From the NCBI GenBank assembly GCA_021234155.1, contig JAJEKV010000014.1, forward strand, positions 6,775,563 to 6,839,562: DNA of 64,000 nucleotides, read 5' to 3'. The notes under the pieces were generated by a model, which worked only from the letters and a program-made list of their open reading frames with translations, had not been told where the DNA came from and made no database searches. Made by a program: the position numbers and the translations under genes. Positions 1-12,699 of this stretch are shown here, one piece after another. Position 1 is the first letter of the stretch. Every line of letters begins with the position of its first letter. This DNA is from Isoetes taiwanensis (lineage: Eukaryota > Streptophyta > Lycopodiopsida > Isoetales > Isoetaceae).

Positions 1-1165
1 TTCAGGAAAAGAGATGTTTTAGCATCAAGGAGGAGAACCATCCCAAGACAAGTTTTATCACTTCATGGGGAACATTTGCAATGAAGAAGATGCCTTTTAG
101 CTAGTGAATGTCTCTGCTACTTTTCATAGAGCACTGCATACAATCTTCAAGAATATGCCTTCTACTTCGTTTAGATTATTTCTAGATGATTTGTGTTTAA
201 ATACTTCCATCAAAGATCATGTTGTTTACCTTGCCAAGCTTTGTTCTATGTGCAGGAAGGGAGGGGAGCCTAAACCCAAAAAAATATGTTTTCTTATATT
301 GAAGGGGTCAGCTACTAGACCATGAAGTATCCACAAATGGGATCCAAGTGGCTGAAATGAAGGTACAAGCCTTAAGGAGCCCAATCCAAAAATTCTCAAG
401 CAAGTCAAAAGCTTCATAGATATGGTTTTGTGAGAGTGTATATACCACACTTTTCGCATGTCATAAGTCCCATTTCAAGCCTCATTGAGGTGGGAAAATT
501 CTCAAAAAATGAAAGTAAGTACATTCAAGTTGAATGGTCTAATTTGCCAAGCTGCATTTGACAAGATTATTAATGCCATATGCCATTCTAATCGCATCCT
601 CTGACCCTCAGAAGCCTTTCCAATCCTACATTAATGTCACAAAAAAGGCCATATTAATGGCATTGTTTAAAAAAGATGGAATAGTTTCATTTGCAAGTAA
701 GAATTGGTCAAAAACTAGATACCCAAGAATTTAGGAGATTGCAGTTGCCCTTATGTTTATGATTAAGAGGCAAAGCCATCTCTTCCAAAAAAAACCACAT
801 TCAAGTCCTAATGCAGCAAGATCCCACGTTTCTCCTTTTTGACGAAAACCAAACTAAAGCCAAGCTATTATAAAGTCAGACCTATGATATTTGTGTCAAC
901 AGTAGTTCATATGATCAATAATCCAAGTTATTAACTTCCTCACATGATTTTTAAATATGAAGATCTAGGAGGGTTGGAAAAGAACAATTCTTTCATGATA
1001 TTAACATTGATACTAATCTTGTGGTCTCTCATTTGAAGGTAGTAGACTGGCGGTAAGATGTCGGGAAGTATTTGGAGTGCAAGGAGCTGCCAAAATACTT
1101 GAATAGCAATCAACAAAGAAGATTCAAAGAGAAGCGGAATAAGTTCAGATTAATTGAAGATGTTT
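1..1165 (+). mobile_element. Ty3/gypsy pol relic (RT to RNase H-integrase linker)
   Basis: The plus strand at about 104-420 reads like the palm and connection part of a Ty3/gypsy reverse transcriptase: a LDDLC stretch, a regularly spaced DH...L..L....C.....PKK..FL pattern, then a G.LL.HEVS..GI.V segment. Weaker RNase H-like similarity follows to about 840. At 1050-1160 there is a typical RNase H-integrase linker, basic and ending VEDVLYR-like (here IEDVLCR). The order is right for one pol gene running off the left edge. It is an old fossil with many breaks, and no LTR is visible in the window. The subfamily cannot be assigned. The right end abuts a LINE fragment on the other strand. Confidence 0.6.
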
Positions 1166-1425
1166 TGTGCAGGCTTAAGCTTGTGTTCCTTGCACTCAGC
1201 ATGAAACCACTTGTTACGTGGGAAGAATGTGGTCCCCAAGGTCCATCTTCTCTCAAAGCACCTTTCTATAGCAGTCCCGATCACGTCAATCAGCTCACCC
1301 ATCTGTTGCTCTAGTGTAGGGTACTCCAAAATTTCTGCCAAGTCATCTGTGAGCGTTCGGGCATAAGCGTCTGCATGTTCATAATCTAATTGCAAGAAGG
1401 ACATTGGTTTGGCATTATATAGGAT
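1166..1425 (-). mobile_element. LINE ORF2 fragment (endonuclease-RT linker)
   Basis: The minus strand carries about 85 residues with the series LEQQMGELIDVIGTAIERC and then KWFHAECKEHK. The same series occurs in the LINE at 36.9 kb (LEQ.AGRLIDVLRAAAERCF and QWFDAECKKRKHW), where it precedes the reverse transcriptase. This is the segment between endonuclease and RT in the LINE family that has four other copies here. Both ends are missing. It is joined to gypsy pol debris on the left coordinate side, so either it landed there or the two were brought together later. Confidence 0.7.
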
Positions 1426-2370
1426 TACTTTAAGTACATTTGATCACCTAAGCATGGATGTCAAGATTTGAAAACCATCCCATGGTCAAAGATTGGAAGA
1501 CCCCTTGAGATTCAACGATAATTTGCATGATTCAAGCTTTTGGCATAATATTCTACTTCCTAGGCCATGATTTCCTATTTCCCAAGGCTTTTCTACGATC
1601 ATTCCACCCAAGCGCCATTGCTTCTATCTCATTTTCCCTCTGTCCCATTGCCATCTGGTAAGACCAAAGTTCCCAAGATCATCTTTCCTAGCCAAAGTAC
1701 ATCATCCGTCCATCACATATGAAAAATTGGTAAAATTCCATTAGTTTTGGCCATTTCTAAGGTCCACAAATATTTTCTCTCTTTAGAAAACCCAAAAAAA
1801 GAGAGGAAAAAGTAGGGAGAGAAAGTACACTTTGACATGACACTTCTAGCAAAGGCATAAAACTAGCCTTTTATTTTCAAAATCCAAGTACAATTGTGTA
1901 TACATGTCAAAGCTTTCATCATATCACCATGTCACCTCCACATCCACGTCACCTTCACGTCACCACCATATCATATCCATGTCACAAAAGTTTTTTGACT
2001 AGGAAAAAAGTTGTTTGCTGACTTTCTTGCCACATCACTACCATCACATTGCCATGTCGCCATTTGCTTGCCAACTTGCCACGCTTTTTGTCAAAAAATT
2101 ATTTTCCTATTTTCCTTTTTCCAACGGTTAGAAAATGAAAAAATACATGGAATGGGCTTTTAAAAAATCAAATTTGACCGCACACATAAAAAACGATGCC
2201 CATATCCTCCTTAAAATCCCCCATAAAAAACCCCTTAAAATCCCCCTTTTCGTGGAATGGACATGATTTTCAGAAACGGGGTATTTGGCCACAATCCTCC
2301 CGTTGTGATTTTGTAGATTAATATCCCCTTATTTGAATTTTTTTTATATCCCCCATTGCCATATGCAATG
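1426..2370. other. AT-rich spacer, no gene seen
   Basis: I see no coding potential. At 1920-2060 there is a loose run of CCACGTCACC / CATATCACCATGTCACC variants, and at 2160-2330 short CCCC-rich phrases lead into the following minisatellite. Confidence 0.5.
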
Positions 2371-2720
2371 GTCATACCCCTTTTTCACAAATAATGTTTA
2401 TACCCCTTTCTAGGAATAATACCCCTTTGTGATTTTGTAGTTTAATATACCTTATTCCGTTCATACCCCTTATTCTGTTCATACCCCTCTTCTCAACCAT
2501 CCTCCTTTTATGTTTAATATCCCCTTATGTTTAATATCCCCTTATTCCGTTCATACCCCTTTTATGTTTATACTCCTTTTCCGTTCATACTCCTTTTATG
2601 TTTAATATCCCCTTATTCCGTTCATACCCCTCTTCTCAACCATCCCCCTTTTGTGACCTTGTATTTAATATCCCATACTTAGTTAATACCCTTTTCTCAA
2701 CAATCCCCCTTTTTTATTTT
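2371..2720. repeat. CCCC-rich degenerate minisatellite
   Basis: Phrases such as TTTAATATCCCC, TTATTCCGTTCATACCCC and TTTTATG recur about every 20-37 bases in shuffled order. Two stretches, near 2500-2640 and 2440-2510, both end in CTCTTCTCAACCATCC. This is a tandem array with internal deletions and no open frame of note. Confidence 0.7.
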
Positions 2721-5394
2721 GTAGTACTTAGATCAGATAATAAAGCATATGAAGATGTAGATTTGAAAGCAGATAGGACGGAATTGGATGTATTCATACA
2801 AAGGCACTCATGCATTCGTGTTAGAAAACATGAGAGAGCTTTATGATATTGCATTATTTTTAGTGCTTTACTTTAAAGCATGCCAATGGATTGATAAGCT
2901 ACCGCAGTAGAAAGCATGGATTCTATAAAACAAATTATGTTCCATACAAAAAAAATAAATTATATGCAATTTCTTGATACCAAGACCATGAATATAGAAT
3001 GAACAAGTCAATAAATCAGTCTATTAAGAGATCAAAGATCAGTACATTAGTCATTTCTTATAGCCTGCCAACTAGAAGCTGACATCGAAAAACAAATCAG
3101 ATACATAAAACTAGGAGCTGACACAAATTGGCATGATATGATTGCATATTATGATCTTTTGCTGATTACTCTGTCTTCCAAATACTCTGTATGGTGGTTG
3201 CAAATCAGCCAACAAATGCTCAAGTATTTTGTAGACAACCAATGAGTTCTTATATATTGATGTATGTTGCTATCTTGACAAGTCTAAAATAATCGTCGTG
3301 GTGAGTAATCCTTACCTTCTGTAACTTGTATTCATTGAATCTTTTGTCATATTCTTCACTTTGGCTTTTATTTTGTATCCTTTCATTCACAAGATCTCTA
3401 TCTATATTTTTAAAAACATTTTATGGCATAAGAAACATGTGGAAGGACTCGTAAGAAATAATTAAGGTGGCTTACTCAAGGCTTGAAGCAATGCTTGGTC
3501 TCATATGATATGTGCTGGTGCTGCAATGCATGAAATTTTGACAAAAAGAAATGACACCCCTGAATTGATTTCGTGGCATGCGTGCCAAATTTTTATTAGT
3601 TTTTTTTTCCCATAAAACTAGCCTATCTACTCCTAAGCTACCTAAGCCTCTTTTTCTTCTATCCTCCTCTGCTTTGTATACCTCAGGCTGGGTTGAATCC
3701 CAAGTGGAGGTCCATGTAAGCAATTAAAAATGAACTTGTCGTTTCCTATTTATACCCGCTATTTTTTCTAGTTTCAGCCTATGGGATATTCCTGTTTTCT
3801 CGAGAACCCTAAACTAAAAATCCAGCCAGCAATCGCCTTTTTGGTGGTTACTGCGGTCCAAGCATGATCGATGCCTCTCGATTCAACTCTTTTCATGCCA
3901 AGAAAACTTTTTGCACACAAAAATGCAAACCAAAATCAGCAAATCATGTAAAAAAAAATACAAAACAGGAGACGTTTTAAGGGGGAATCAACTAGGACTG
4001 TAATTTTGAAAGCTCTTGCATGAAGGCTAATGTTCTTGATTGCATGCTTACAATTGAGATCAACCTTCATGCCGTTAGAAAATTTGGATTTAGAGGTAAA
4101 ATTTGAATTATTGTCCAAAATTATTCTGTGCCAATGACGTATGAGCTTGGGTTTGTTTGTAAAATGTTCAATTTTATGTCAACATCGATGACAATCCGAC
4201 TTTCTTAAAGATTTCTTGGTGCATTTGCATGTTGCAGTGTTTGTTCAAGGTTAGATTGAGTTGAAGTTTTGAAAATATCAGCCTGTGCATTATCATAGTC
4301 TATAAACAAGGTGTTAAAGAGTAGAAGATAGTGCAAAAGCAAAGAGAACTTATAAAAAATTTAAGTATCCATTGCTTACGCATTTATAGGTGCCAGTTAC
4401 GAAAACAAAAAGGATTTAAAGTTCAATATACAGTGCATAAATAGTATTTGCAAGTGTTGAGCATAATCAACTCATTCTAGAAAGAAATTTAAAAAACAAC
4501 TTCAGAAAACTAAAAAATCATCAAGTTCTAAGTAGTCTGTCTCAATTTTCATGTCATATTTGCTTATTTTAATGCCCAATATTTATAGGCATGTCAAATA
4601 TTGCTCGAGGTGTCGGATTTGAAAAGAGATTGCATTTGCTTGATCTGCAAAAATTTGCATTCTGCGAGGTCTGTTCACCAATTTTTGACTTGGTCAAGAT
4701 CTATCTTTTGAGGAAGTGCAAATTTTTGCGGCTAGACTTTTGATCATAGATTCTTTACATATTAAAACACTTGTTTGAATTAAAATGACACCAAAGTTCG
4801 AGATTGCTTGTGCATGGCATAAGTTTTGCTAAGACTGCCTTTTATTGGTTTTGGGATCCTCATCCTGGTCACGTGCCTAAGACCAGTAGATAGGATAGAT
4901 ACATCATGTCGATGCACTATTGATCAACCTAAGTGGATTACACGATGATGCTTTGTAAAAGATCAATGTGATTGATTTGAGGCACATGTTTAATTGTTGC
5001 CCAAAGCTTGGGGATCACCGAAGTGAACACGAGATCTAATTTTCTCTCTCACATAGAGTCATGTCGAGGTAAACCCCAACAAATGCAAAAGACAATACAA
5101 GAAGCATACTGCTGACTTGAATCTTGGGTTCAATAGGATATACATACAATATTTGATCCTCCTACCTACTTCTCCTCCCCAAGTACACTCGAGCAAAGAC
5201 ATTTCGAAGTCATCAATTTGTCACGTGATTCACGTGATGATTTGATAAATATATGTCAATATACATAATAATAACACATATTCAAGATACAAATTGGAAT
5301 TACATTATAGACATTTCAAGACATCCTATAAGTAGTTTGTCCATTGGCAACAAGTTAGCTTATTGCAATTTGCAACTTTGATCTCTTATGGAGT
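2721..5394. other. AT-rich spacer, no gene seen
   Basis: This is low-GC sequence without a convincing exon, element end or RNA gene. Short open frames at 3472-3723 and 3936-4118 on the minus strand match nothing I recognise. Confidence 0.5.
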
Positions 5395-5567
5395 AACTCT
5401 TGCCCTGTATTGTGTGTTGTAATGGGGTTTAGACCCCATGTTCTGTTTTTTGGGCTTCGGCCCTCTGTTCTGTTAGGGCTTATGCCCCCTTTGTTTGTTC
5501 TGGTCCCATAACCCGATTGGGTTCCGTGGACGTTAAAAATTTCTTCCTTCCGTCCTTCCTTCCCAAC
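5395..5567 (+). mobile_element. LINE 3'-end fragment with hairpin series
   Basis: The last 60 bases (GGTCCCATAACCCGATTGG, then GTGGACG, an A-rich link and CTTCC repeats) match the 3' terminus of the LINE that ends at 14830 (GGTCCCATAGACCGATTGG). Upstream are three short perfect or near-perfect hairpins, GGGGTTTAGACCCC, GGGCTTCGGCCC and GGGCTTATGCCC, separated by TGTTCTG phrases. It is either a severely 5'-truncated LINE or a SINE sharing the LINE tail. It ends in a TTCC-type simple repeat. Confidence 0.65.
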
Positions 5568-5919
5568 ACGCAAATCACAACTATGCAACCATACAACTTG
5601 GCAAAACTTACTTCAAAGCTTACTTCAAATGGATGCACATCACGAAGAAACTTGCAGATTATGCTTTGAGAGGTATATCCTTCTGTTCTCCTTTGAAGGA
5701 CTAAAATACAAGCAAAAGCAACAAAATTTTCATGAATATAGTACTGCAGCTTGCTGCCTGCATGAACACAGTATTACAATTTTCCACTTGAGCATAATAA
5801 TCTATATTTATATGAATTGGAATTTTTTTTGAATCTTAGCGCTCATACAAACAAAACTAATTTGTAGATTTACCGTTAAGATGAATATGGTATGCCTCTT
5901 ACGTGAACATACCTATGTG

Positions 5920-5922
<3 letters not shown>

Positions 5923-5977
<55 letters not shown>
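5923..5977. repeat. (GA)n microsatellite
   Basis: This is an uninterrupted GA dinucleotide run of about 55 bases. Confidence 0.97.
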
Positions 5978-5978
<1 letters not shown>

Positions 5979-6017
5979 AATGTGTCTTCCACGATGCTAA
6001 GTACTAACGGGACTCAA

Positions 6018-6121
6018 CATGCATGTATTGCATGCATGCATGGTATGCATGCACTGTGTGCATGCATTATATGCATGTAATGCATGCATTAGATGCATGT
6101 AATGCATGCACGCGTGCATGC
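6018..6121. repeat. CATGCATG / TGCATG palindrome cluster
   Basis: In about 100 bases the hexamer TGCATG or the octamer CATGCATG recurs some ten times, alternating with TATATGCATGTAA-type links. CATGCATG is the core of the plant RY element bound by B3-domain factors. The block is also an alternating purine-pyrimidine tract. No gene is recognisable next to it, so a regulatory role is not shown. Confidence 0.8.
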
Positions 6122-7189
6122 CAAAATCATAGGGTGAGAGTGCAAACTAGCTAGAAACACAACGCGCGCTCTATAAATGCTGTTGACATACCCTCACACA
6201 AATCCAACAATAGAATTGTATGCAAACCATAGCAAAATGACCCTATACGTTTTGCGCAACGAACCATTTTTTGTGATATTCAGGGCAAATTGATATGGTA
6301 TATGCACTTTTCCTCCCAATTAGGTCCACCTCCTAATGGGCTACAGAAAAAAAATACAAACACTGGCAACTGGCTTCTGTCTATGATCCACACTATTATA
6401 CTACAGCTTCGAATCAATGGGAAATCTCAACTGGCTTAAGAATAGGGAAGGCTTCTGGTTTAGAATCTGCAAACTGACATTGCCTCTGTGAATGGGTCTC
6501 TGGTATCTCTGGGATGCTCCAGAGAATGAAACGTTAGTCTATATGCTGGGAAGTCAGTCTCCAGAAAGATGGTCGATGGTTTGTTGTGATCGCTATCTAG
6601 GAAGAGGTCGATGCAAAAATGAAAAAGGACCATTAAAAAACTCTGACAGTGGTTGAAGAGTGAATGGCTATGATTGAACTCATATTTTCGACCACTTCAT
6701 CATATGGTTTTAGACAATACTCATGTATAGGAAGAAGAAACTATTTTGACATGGAGGGCAGTCCCACAACATGCAAAACCGGGAGCAGAACTCCCATAGT
6801 GTCATAATGGTAGATCCTTTCAAGGTGGGATGATCTTTTGGCATAGATCCGGCGGGTCTTGCATGATTTGAGCCTTTCTAAGGCAGCTTAGAGAACTCTT
6901 GCAGGTTTTATCAGATTATGAGCAGAAATCGAATAGGGTTTACATGCTCTTTACAATAAATTGCAAGCTATATGCCCATAATTTTATTTAGCAGAGCTAT
7001 TGAGCACTCTGTACAGATCCGACACGAACCTTGTAGGAATGAAGATAAACCATATATCTATTTTAATTCTGCAATCTTTATTTCATTGAGCTAAAACATG
7101 GTAATATAACACGCTGAACCCTAAGTTTTTATGTATCTGCTCTCTGCCAGTTCTTTACATGTTTAGTAGAATTATGCATCGTAGGAATG
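6122..7189. other. Spacer, no gene seen
   Basis: I see no coding or element structure. A CTATAAATGC box at about 6170 could be a chance TATA match. Confidence 0.5.
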
Positions 7190-8725
7190 AAGGAAGGAAG
7201 GAAGGTATTTTTATCGTCTAGGGAGACCAATCGGTCTATGGGACCCAATACAAAAGCGTAGCAAGCAGATTACTACCCGGATTAAAAAACCCCCGCCCCG
7301 AAGGGTTTTCGAGGGAAAAATCGTGGCAGCAATCAGCCTGCTGACAAACTGTTCCAATATACAAAATGCAAAAACACACAAATATATACACTCATCCACC
7401 AAGACCCGTAGTGCCCGATCACGAGCAGCCGGTAGTGGGGGCAAAGGTGAGCTTCGCAGATCCAAGTACCTCCTCAATGATATACGACCCCGAAGCACGA
7501 CCCACGTGTTCATCAGCAAATGTAGGAGCAAATCCGGCCGTACTAAGGGAGCATATCCGCCCGGACGGATCAATCTTTGGGCAACTCGGAAAGTGTGAGA
7601 CTCATCCTCAATGGCACCCGCTTGACAAAGACCGACAGAGCTCGCCCCGGGCGGGGCTCCCCAATCCACCGCCTGCCTCGAGCGCGAAGATGGTGGGCAC
7701 TGTGCGAATGGAGGCAATGAGTCTGCGCTTTTCGGGGGCAACCGGGAACGCAGGTAGAGCCAAGGGCCCCCAATTGCTAACACGGGGTTGATGTGCTCCT
7801 TGTAATGGGCCGCTTTGACCTGCTCTAGAGCGCCCGGGGTCTCGAGCTTGCCAAGGAAGCAAGCGCCCAAGTACTCCCGCAGGCCGCCACGACGGCCTCG
7901 GGTGTCCACTGCGACGCACCTCAGTGCTCCCGCGACGCTCCATCTGGCGAACCACTGATCTCTCTTACCCCTCCAACAGGCCCTGAGCCGCTGCGGCCCA
8001 TTGCAACCGCGTAACATATTAACCACTTTCTGAAAATAGACCCGATATGTCTATCAAGGGTCGCACGCCGGGCGTAAAGAATCCAGTTTCTGCAGCAAGG
8101 ACCGATAGGGGACCGGTTTCACCCCAAGTGCCCGTGCCAAAAATGCCTTCTGCACCTACTCCAAGTCATTCCAGGTCGCCAAAGAGACGACCGGGCCCCA
8201 AACCTCGACCCCGTACAGAAGGACAGGCTCGACCAGTGCCCGAAACAGATGTGAATGATGGCCCCAATCATAGAGCTCTGCCTGGTGACTGTTGTTCTGC
8301 ATGGCATAAAGCACTTTCCAGCCTGTTGTCACCCGCAAGCATATGGACACCTCCCAACAGAGCGAGGAGGGGAACTCCACCCCTAGGTACTTGTAGGTGG
8401 GCGTGACCTCCACAGGCTGTCCCCGATATGTGAGTGCAGGAGGCGTAAAGTGGCGTGAAGAGGATATGAGAACCACCCTGGTCTTGGCCAGATTCACGCG
8501 CATGTCTGTAGCCTGACAGAATGTGTCTAGGGCATCCAGATGAGACTGCATAGCTTCTGGGGTGTGGGCTAGAAGGTCGACATCATTCACATAGATGAGC
8601 TGGAGGATGACCTAGTGCACAAGCTGTATGCCATCCCCCCCATGCTCAGTAAGCCAGGGCTCTAATTGATCAATGTAGAGGCCAAAAAGTGTTGGTGAGA
8701 GGGTGCATAGCTTCTGGGGTGTAGG
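7190..8725 (-). mobile_element. LINE copy A, 5'-truncated
   Basis: This GC-rich island in AT-rich DNA is read on the minus strand. The 5' side starts in the RT catalytic region (a LFGLYIDQLEPWL segment near 8650, then DVDLLAHTPEAMQSHLDALD, with NLAKTRVV at about 8490). The RT thumb (KYLGVEFPSSL, VEPVLLYGVEVWGP) follows, and then a C-terminal domain that is open from 8026 to 7211 and contains WFARW, LREYLGACFLGKLE and AAHYKEHINPVL. The 3' end is a GC hairpin region plus a GAAGG (CTTCC on the element strand) simple repeat at 7190-7206. The RT half and the C-terminal half lie in different frames, so the copy is dead. A short phrase near 8548 is repeated at 8704, right at the truncated 5' junction. 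Confidence 0.85.
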
Positions 8726-9696
8726 GAGGTGCTACTGGTGATGTCCCAGAGCAAAGATCAACTCAACTTCCATTTTGCGTGTGTTTTTTTTTTAGCAGGC
8801 TCGCGTAACTCGAGGTTAAAGTTTCCCATTAATTCTAGTCTGTCCAGGGTCTTGTCACGTTGCCATGTTGCCAAATTATTCAATGCTTGGTGGATCCTTG
8901 CAATGTACAATCAATAGCTAGGGAAATTAGTCAAGCTTATGTTTCTTTCCTCCCTTCTGTTAAAGCTCCCTCTTGCTACATACATAAAGAGTGTGAAAAT
9001 CATCCATCTTAGGCTTGAAAGTGTCGCAGAAGTCTAGGGCATAGTTAAGTGCGCTTTTGAAGCATAGTTTTAGATTTTGAAGTTGAGATTTTAAAGCTTA
9101 GATTCCATAGTTATTTCAGGTTTTTCTATTTTACAACAAGTTTTAGTATAGCAGGCCTCACAATTTGGCAACTGAGGGATTAAGTTATTGCTTATCGAGA
9201 CTTCCTCAGTGGTTTAGAACCTCCAGATCACTTGAGGTGATCAATCTATCCAAGAAACTTGCAAAAATAATGCGAGGAACTCTAGCTTCAATCTAATAGT
9301 TGCTAATTTTGAAATATTAAACAAACTTCTCTAGATGGTAATCTTAATGTAGCCAAGTGACCCTCTTTTGCAATAAGCTACGCTACAACACATGCTACTC
9401 TGACCAATTGTCCACCCTTTCGAGGTGCCATTTCCACATTATGCACGAATGTGCTCCAAGGCATATTCGTTAAAGTAGACTATTATTTATCAGAAATGAG
9501 GATCTCTTCCGAACAATACAAGCCTCCCTCAAGGTATACAATCTTCATGTCGGCTAAGTTGCTCTAGAACTACAGAAGGCTAGCTTGATAAAGGACCTAA
9601 AATTCTATTTATACATTTGTTTGTCTATTTGTAATGTAAGAGTAGGATTTATGATGTGTTCTTGCTTTCCTTTAGTTGTTCGTTTTATTTTGCCTC
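8726..9696. other. AT-rich spacer, no gene seen
   Basis: No gene or repeat is recognised between the two LINE copies. The base composition changes sharply at both edges. Confidence 0.5.
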
Positions 9697-10317
9697 ATGG
9701 CCACAGAAGATGGGCCGGCCTGGGAAACCCAAGGCGAGGGGCCGCCGCACAAACGGTCCCGATCAGCCATCATGGACAGGGGAGAGTCATCCTCCATGAA
9801 GAAGGAGGCTCGGGCTAAGGCTAAGGCCCCCTCAGCGAGGCCAGCCCGGCCGGAAGGGATTGATTGCTCAGACCACATAAGAACTCCTGCCTCGGCAGAG
9901 AATTGGAGCCATGTCAAAGCGGGAGTGGAGGCTAACAGTGCTCGTATTGAGGCTAACAGTGCCCGCCTGGCTGGCATGGCAGTGGAGATGGAGTCCTCGG
10001 CATCCCATGTGCTCAAAAGGCAAATCGGGGTCGAGAAGAACCGCATCACAGGGCTGGAGACCCGCACGCTGCATGTGGAAGATGGCCTTGGCCTTGCACA
10101 CTTCGAGCGGCAGAGAGCCGAGCGGGAGGTTCTGTCGGCATGCGGGCCGCCTAGACTCATGTTCATCACTCTGGACACCATGACCACGGGAGGGGCGCAA
10201 TCTGCGGGGAGGCGATGGTCGGTCACCGGCCCCGGTCGAGTGGTGGGCGGCCACCACCATGGCCGCGGGAGGCCTTGCTGCTCTTGCGGACCCGGACACA
10301 ACCGGGATCTTGAGTAA
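9697..10317 (+). pseudogene. LINE B ORF1
   Basis: The frame opens with ATG at 9697 (MATEDGPAWETQGEG), exactly where the GC-rich element begins, so this start is preferred over the ATG 21 bases upstream. The first 60 residues are basic and low complexity (KKEARAKAKAPS). Residues about 75-150 are alanine- and glutamate-rich with heptad-like spacing (EANSARIEANSARLAGMAVE), a probable short coiled coil. ORF1 proteins of LINEs are RNA-binding chaperones that trimerise through a coiled coil; the role here is by analogy. The downstream frame is disturbed, and a proline-rich stretch at 10570-10700 probably belonged to the same protein. Confidence 0.6.
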
Positions 10318-11319
10318 GATCGCGGCAAAGCCCGCCCTCGGCGCCCGTGTCTTTGGGGCTCGAGCGCTCGCTACTTCGAGCACGGAGCTCGGGGGGTTGC
10401 GTGCAACCATCCACCAGTGAGAGCGGGGGTCTCCCTCACAGGGTTCATAGTCGGCTCGGCCCGGTCTGGCGGGGAGATAGCCAGCGGCCCAGCCACAGGC
10501 CACACCAAGAGGCTGTGCTCCCCGAGCTTCCTGGGGGCGAGCAGCGGCTCAGAACCGCTACCCGCCCACGGCCTCCCGCGCCCGGCAGCCAGCCCCCGCC
10601 TTTGCCCGCCCTCCAGCCACTCCACGCCATCCCAGCCACACTCGGCCACTCCACACCATCCCAGCCACCACCACCACCCCCCCGGCCACGGGACCCGACC
10701 CTCGCCCACCTTTGACCCTTGGCCGCGAGAACTCGGGGAAGCGCAGTGAGAGGCCCACCGGTAGTTCGAGGCATGCGAGCAGCGGGGAGAGTCTGCGCCC
10801 ACAACATCCGAACACACATTCTCGATGGGATGACATTCCCGGGCGATTCACATTTCTCGAGCAGCCCGTCATGGGGCTCGGGCCACCGTCGTGGACGCAT
10901 TGTCATATTCACGGTTGCGGATGCACACGTGCGTGATGCCATATTGCGCCCGGGGCGAGGATCTTTGAAGGGACATCCCCAGATGTGGGCCGGAACCTCA
11001 CACCCGTGCAGCAGGGAGGCACGCAGACGAGGCTGAGCCGGTCGGGAGGCATTACGCCACCAAGGGGGTGCCGCAGATTGGTTCGGTTCGGGATGCACAT
11101 TTTCCGGACAAACTGGCTCGGCCGCAGAGACCCCAACCCCAACCGGTACCGCGGGCCACCGCATACGCTTCTCCTACCCACGACCCCCCTTCTCCTGCTC
11201 CTACTCCTGCTCCCTCCGGCCCGCCCCCTCTCACCACATCTTTGCCTCCGCTCCATCTACTTCTCACTTTCGGCCTCTTCCGGGTCCTCCCCCGCTGACT
11301 CGAGTTGCGCATACCATCC

Positions 11320-12130
11320 CTGGCGACAAATAGGAATTGTGTCTCGGGTGGTCTCATGGAATGTCGAGGCTTCCCTTGGCGAAGGGGCGGTTTGAACTCC
11401 GTGGCGTAGATATGGATCTCATCTTTCTCATGGAACATGGGAGCATCTTTGAGCACGAGCTACGATCTGCCGGGTTACCAACATTTCTCGGTCTTCAATG
11501 CAATGCGGACGGAGGGGTCATGGTGGAGTGGCTTGCTACTACCGGACAATCTTGGCACATTGATTTACCCTCCGAAAGACAGACGCACGACACAACCGGT
11601 ACTTGTGGGTTCGTGTGCATAATACCCGTGGCAACCCTCTTTTTCGGCGCACTGTTATTTCCCTCACGCTTGACGGCACCTTCTATCGCGACCACCCCGA
11701 TCTGATAGGATGGACCCTTATGTCGATCTATATGATGACATCTGGCAAAGACCGGTTGGGTAGGGTCGTCCTTCTTGGAGATTTCAATGCAGACGAGGAG
11801 TAGAGCGTATGCGACTTGACCCCCTCGGCGACGATGTCCTGCAGGCTTCGCCCTTGAAACAACCCGCCCGCGAGGGGGGATGACGACCAGTCACTTTCGC
11901 TTTGGCGGACGAGTTGCTTTCTGCTATGTGGCATTTTGACTTGATAATTTGCAATGGCCTTTCACGGTGGCCTCGATTCACCATGAAGTGCACATGCGAG
12001 CGGGACAATCGGGGGAGGGTCTAGTGTGGTGGACTATGTGCTCGTGGTTGCGCAAGATATGCATCTCATCGGTCGTTTCCGGGTGGGCCTGAGGCGGTCG
12101 GGATGAGGAGGTCGACTCGAGATCACCTCC
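11320..12130 (+). pseudogene. LINE B endonuclease domain
   Basis: The opening VVSWNVEA near 11345-11370 is the first conserved motif of apurinic-type LINE endonucleases, and LLGDFNADEE at about 11772-11803 is the GDFN metal-site motif. The two lie in different frames and the stretch between them is broken, so the enzyme cannot be made. In live LINEs this domain nicks target DNA to prime reverse transcription. Confidence 0.65.
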
Positions 12131-12699
12131 CACTTTATTTGGACCTGGTTTGGCAAGCCGCGGAACCCCCACTATGCCAGCCCCTCGGCCCTCGGTTGAG
12201 ACTAGATTATGAGTGCGAGAGGACTACTGCCAGATGCTCATGGGACGCCCTCCCGTAATTATGCACCTCCACACTAGAGCAGCAGACAGACCGGTGACCG
12301 CTATTTACGGGATGTGAATGGATGTGCTTTGGCGCCCCCCGCATCGCCGCTCGGGTCAAGAACATTCCCGCGTAACCGATGGTTTGATGCGAGTGTAAAG
12401 AACGCATAGCGGCAGCCCCGTCACGATACGGATCCGGTACCGCTTGCAGGCCACCACCGCGGATCTGCCCATCCGGAAGGACACAAAGCGCGGGTACCTT
12501 GCCGTGCATCGGGGGGAGATGTTCGCCTGCTGGACACTCATCCTCGAACCTTTTGGCGCAGAGTGCTTCAAAGCCAACCCGACCCTCTGGCTGGGGACAT
12601 CACACCCGGGGATTGGGAGCGATTGCTTGCGGCAGCTCTATGACCCGCCCGAGGGACGATATACATACCCCCACGGGATGCCCCCATTGGTTCTCGTGG

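Noticed and set aside
7323-8406. Plus-strand frames over LINE copy A
   Set aside because: Antisense shadows of the LINE coding sequence.
10371-11456. Long minus-strand frames over 10.4-11.5 kb
   Set aside because: They are GC-rich shadows antisense to LINE copy B; no known domain, and the plus strand explains the region.
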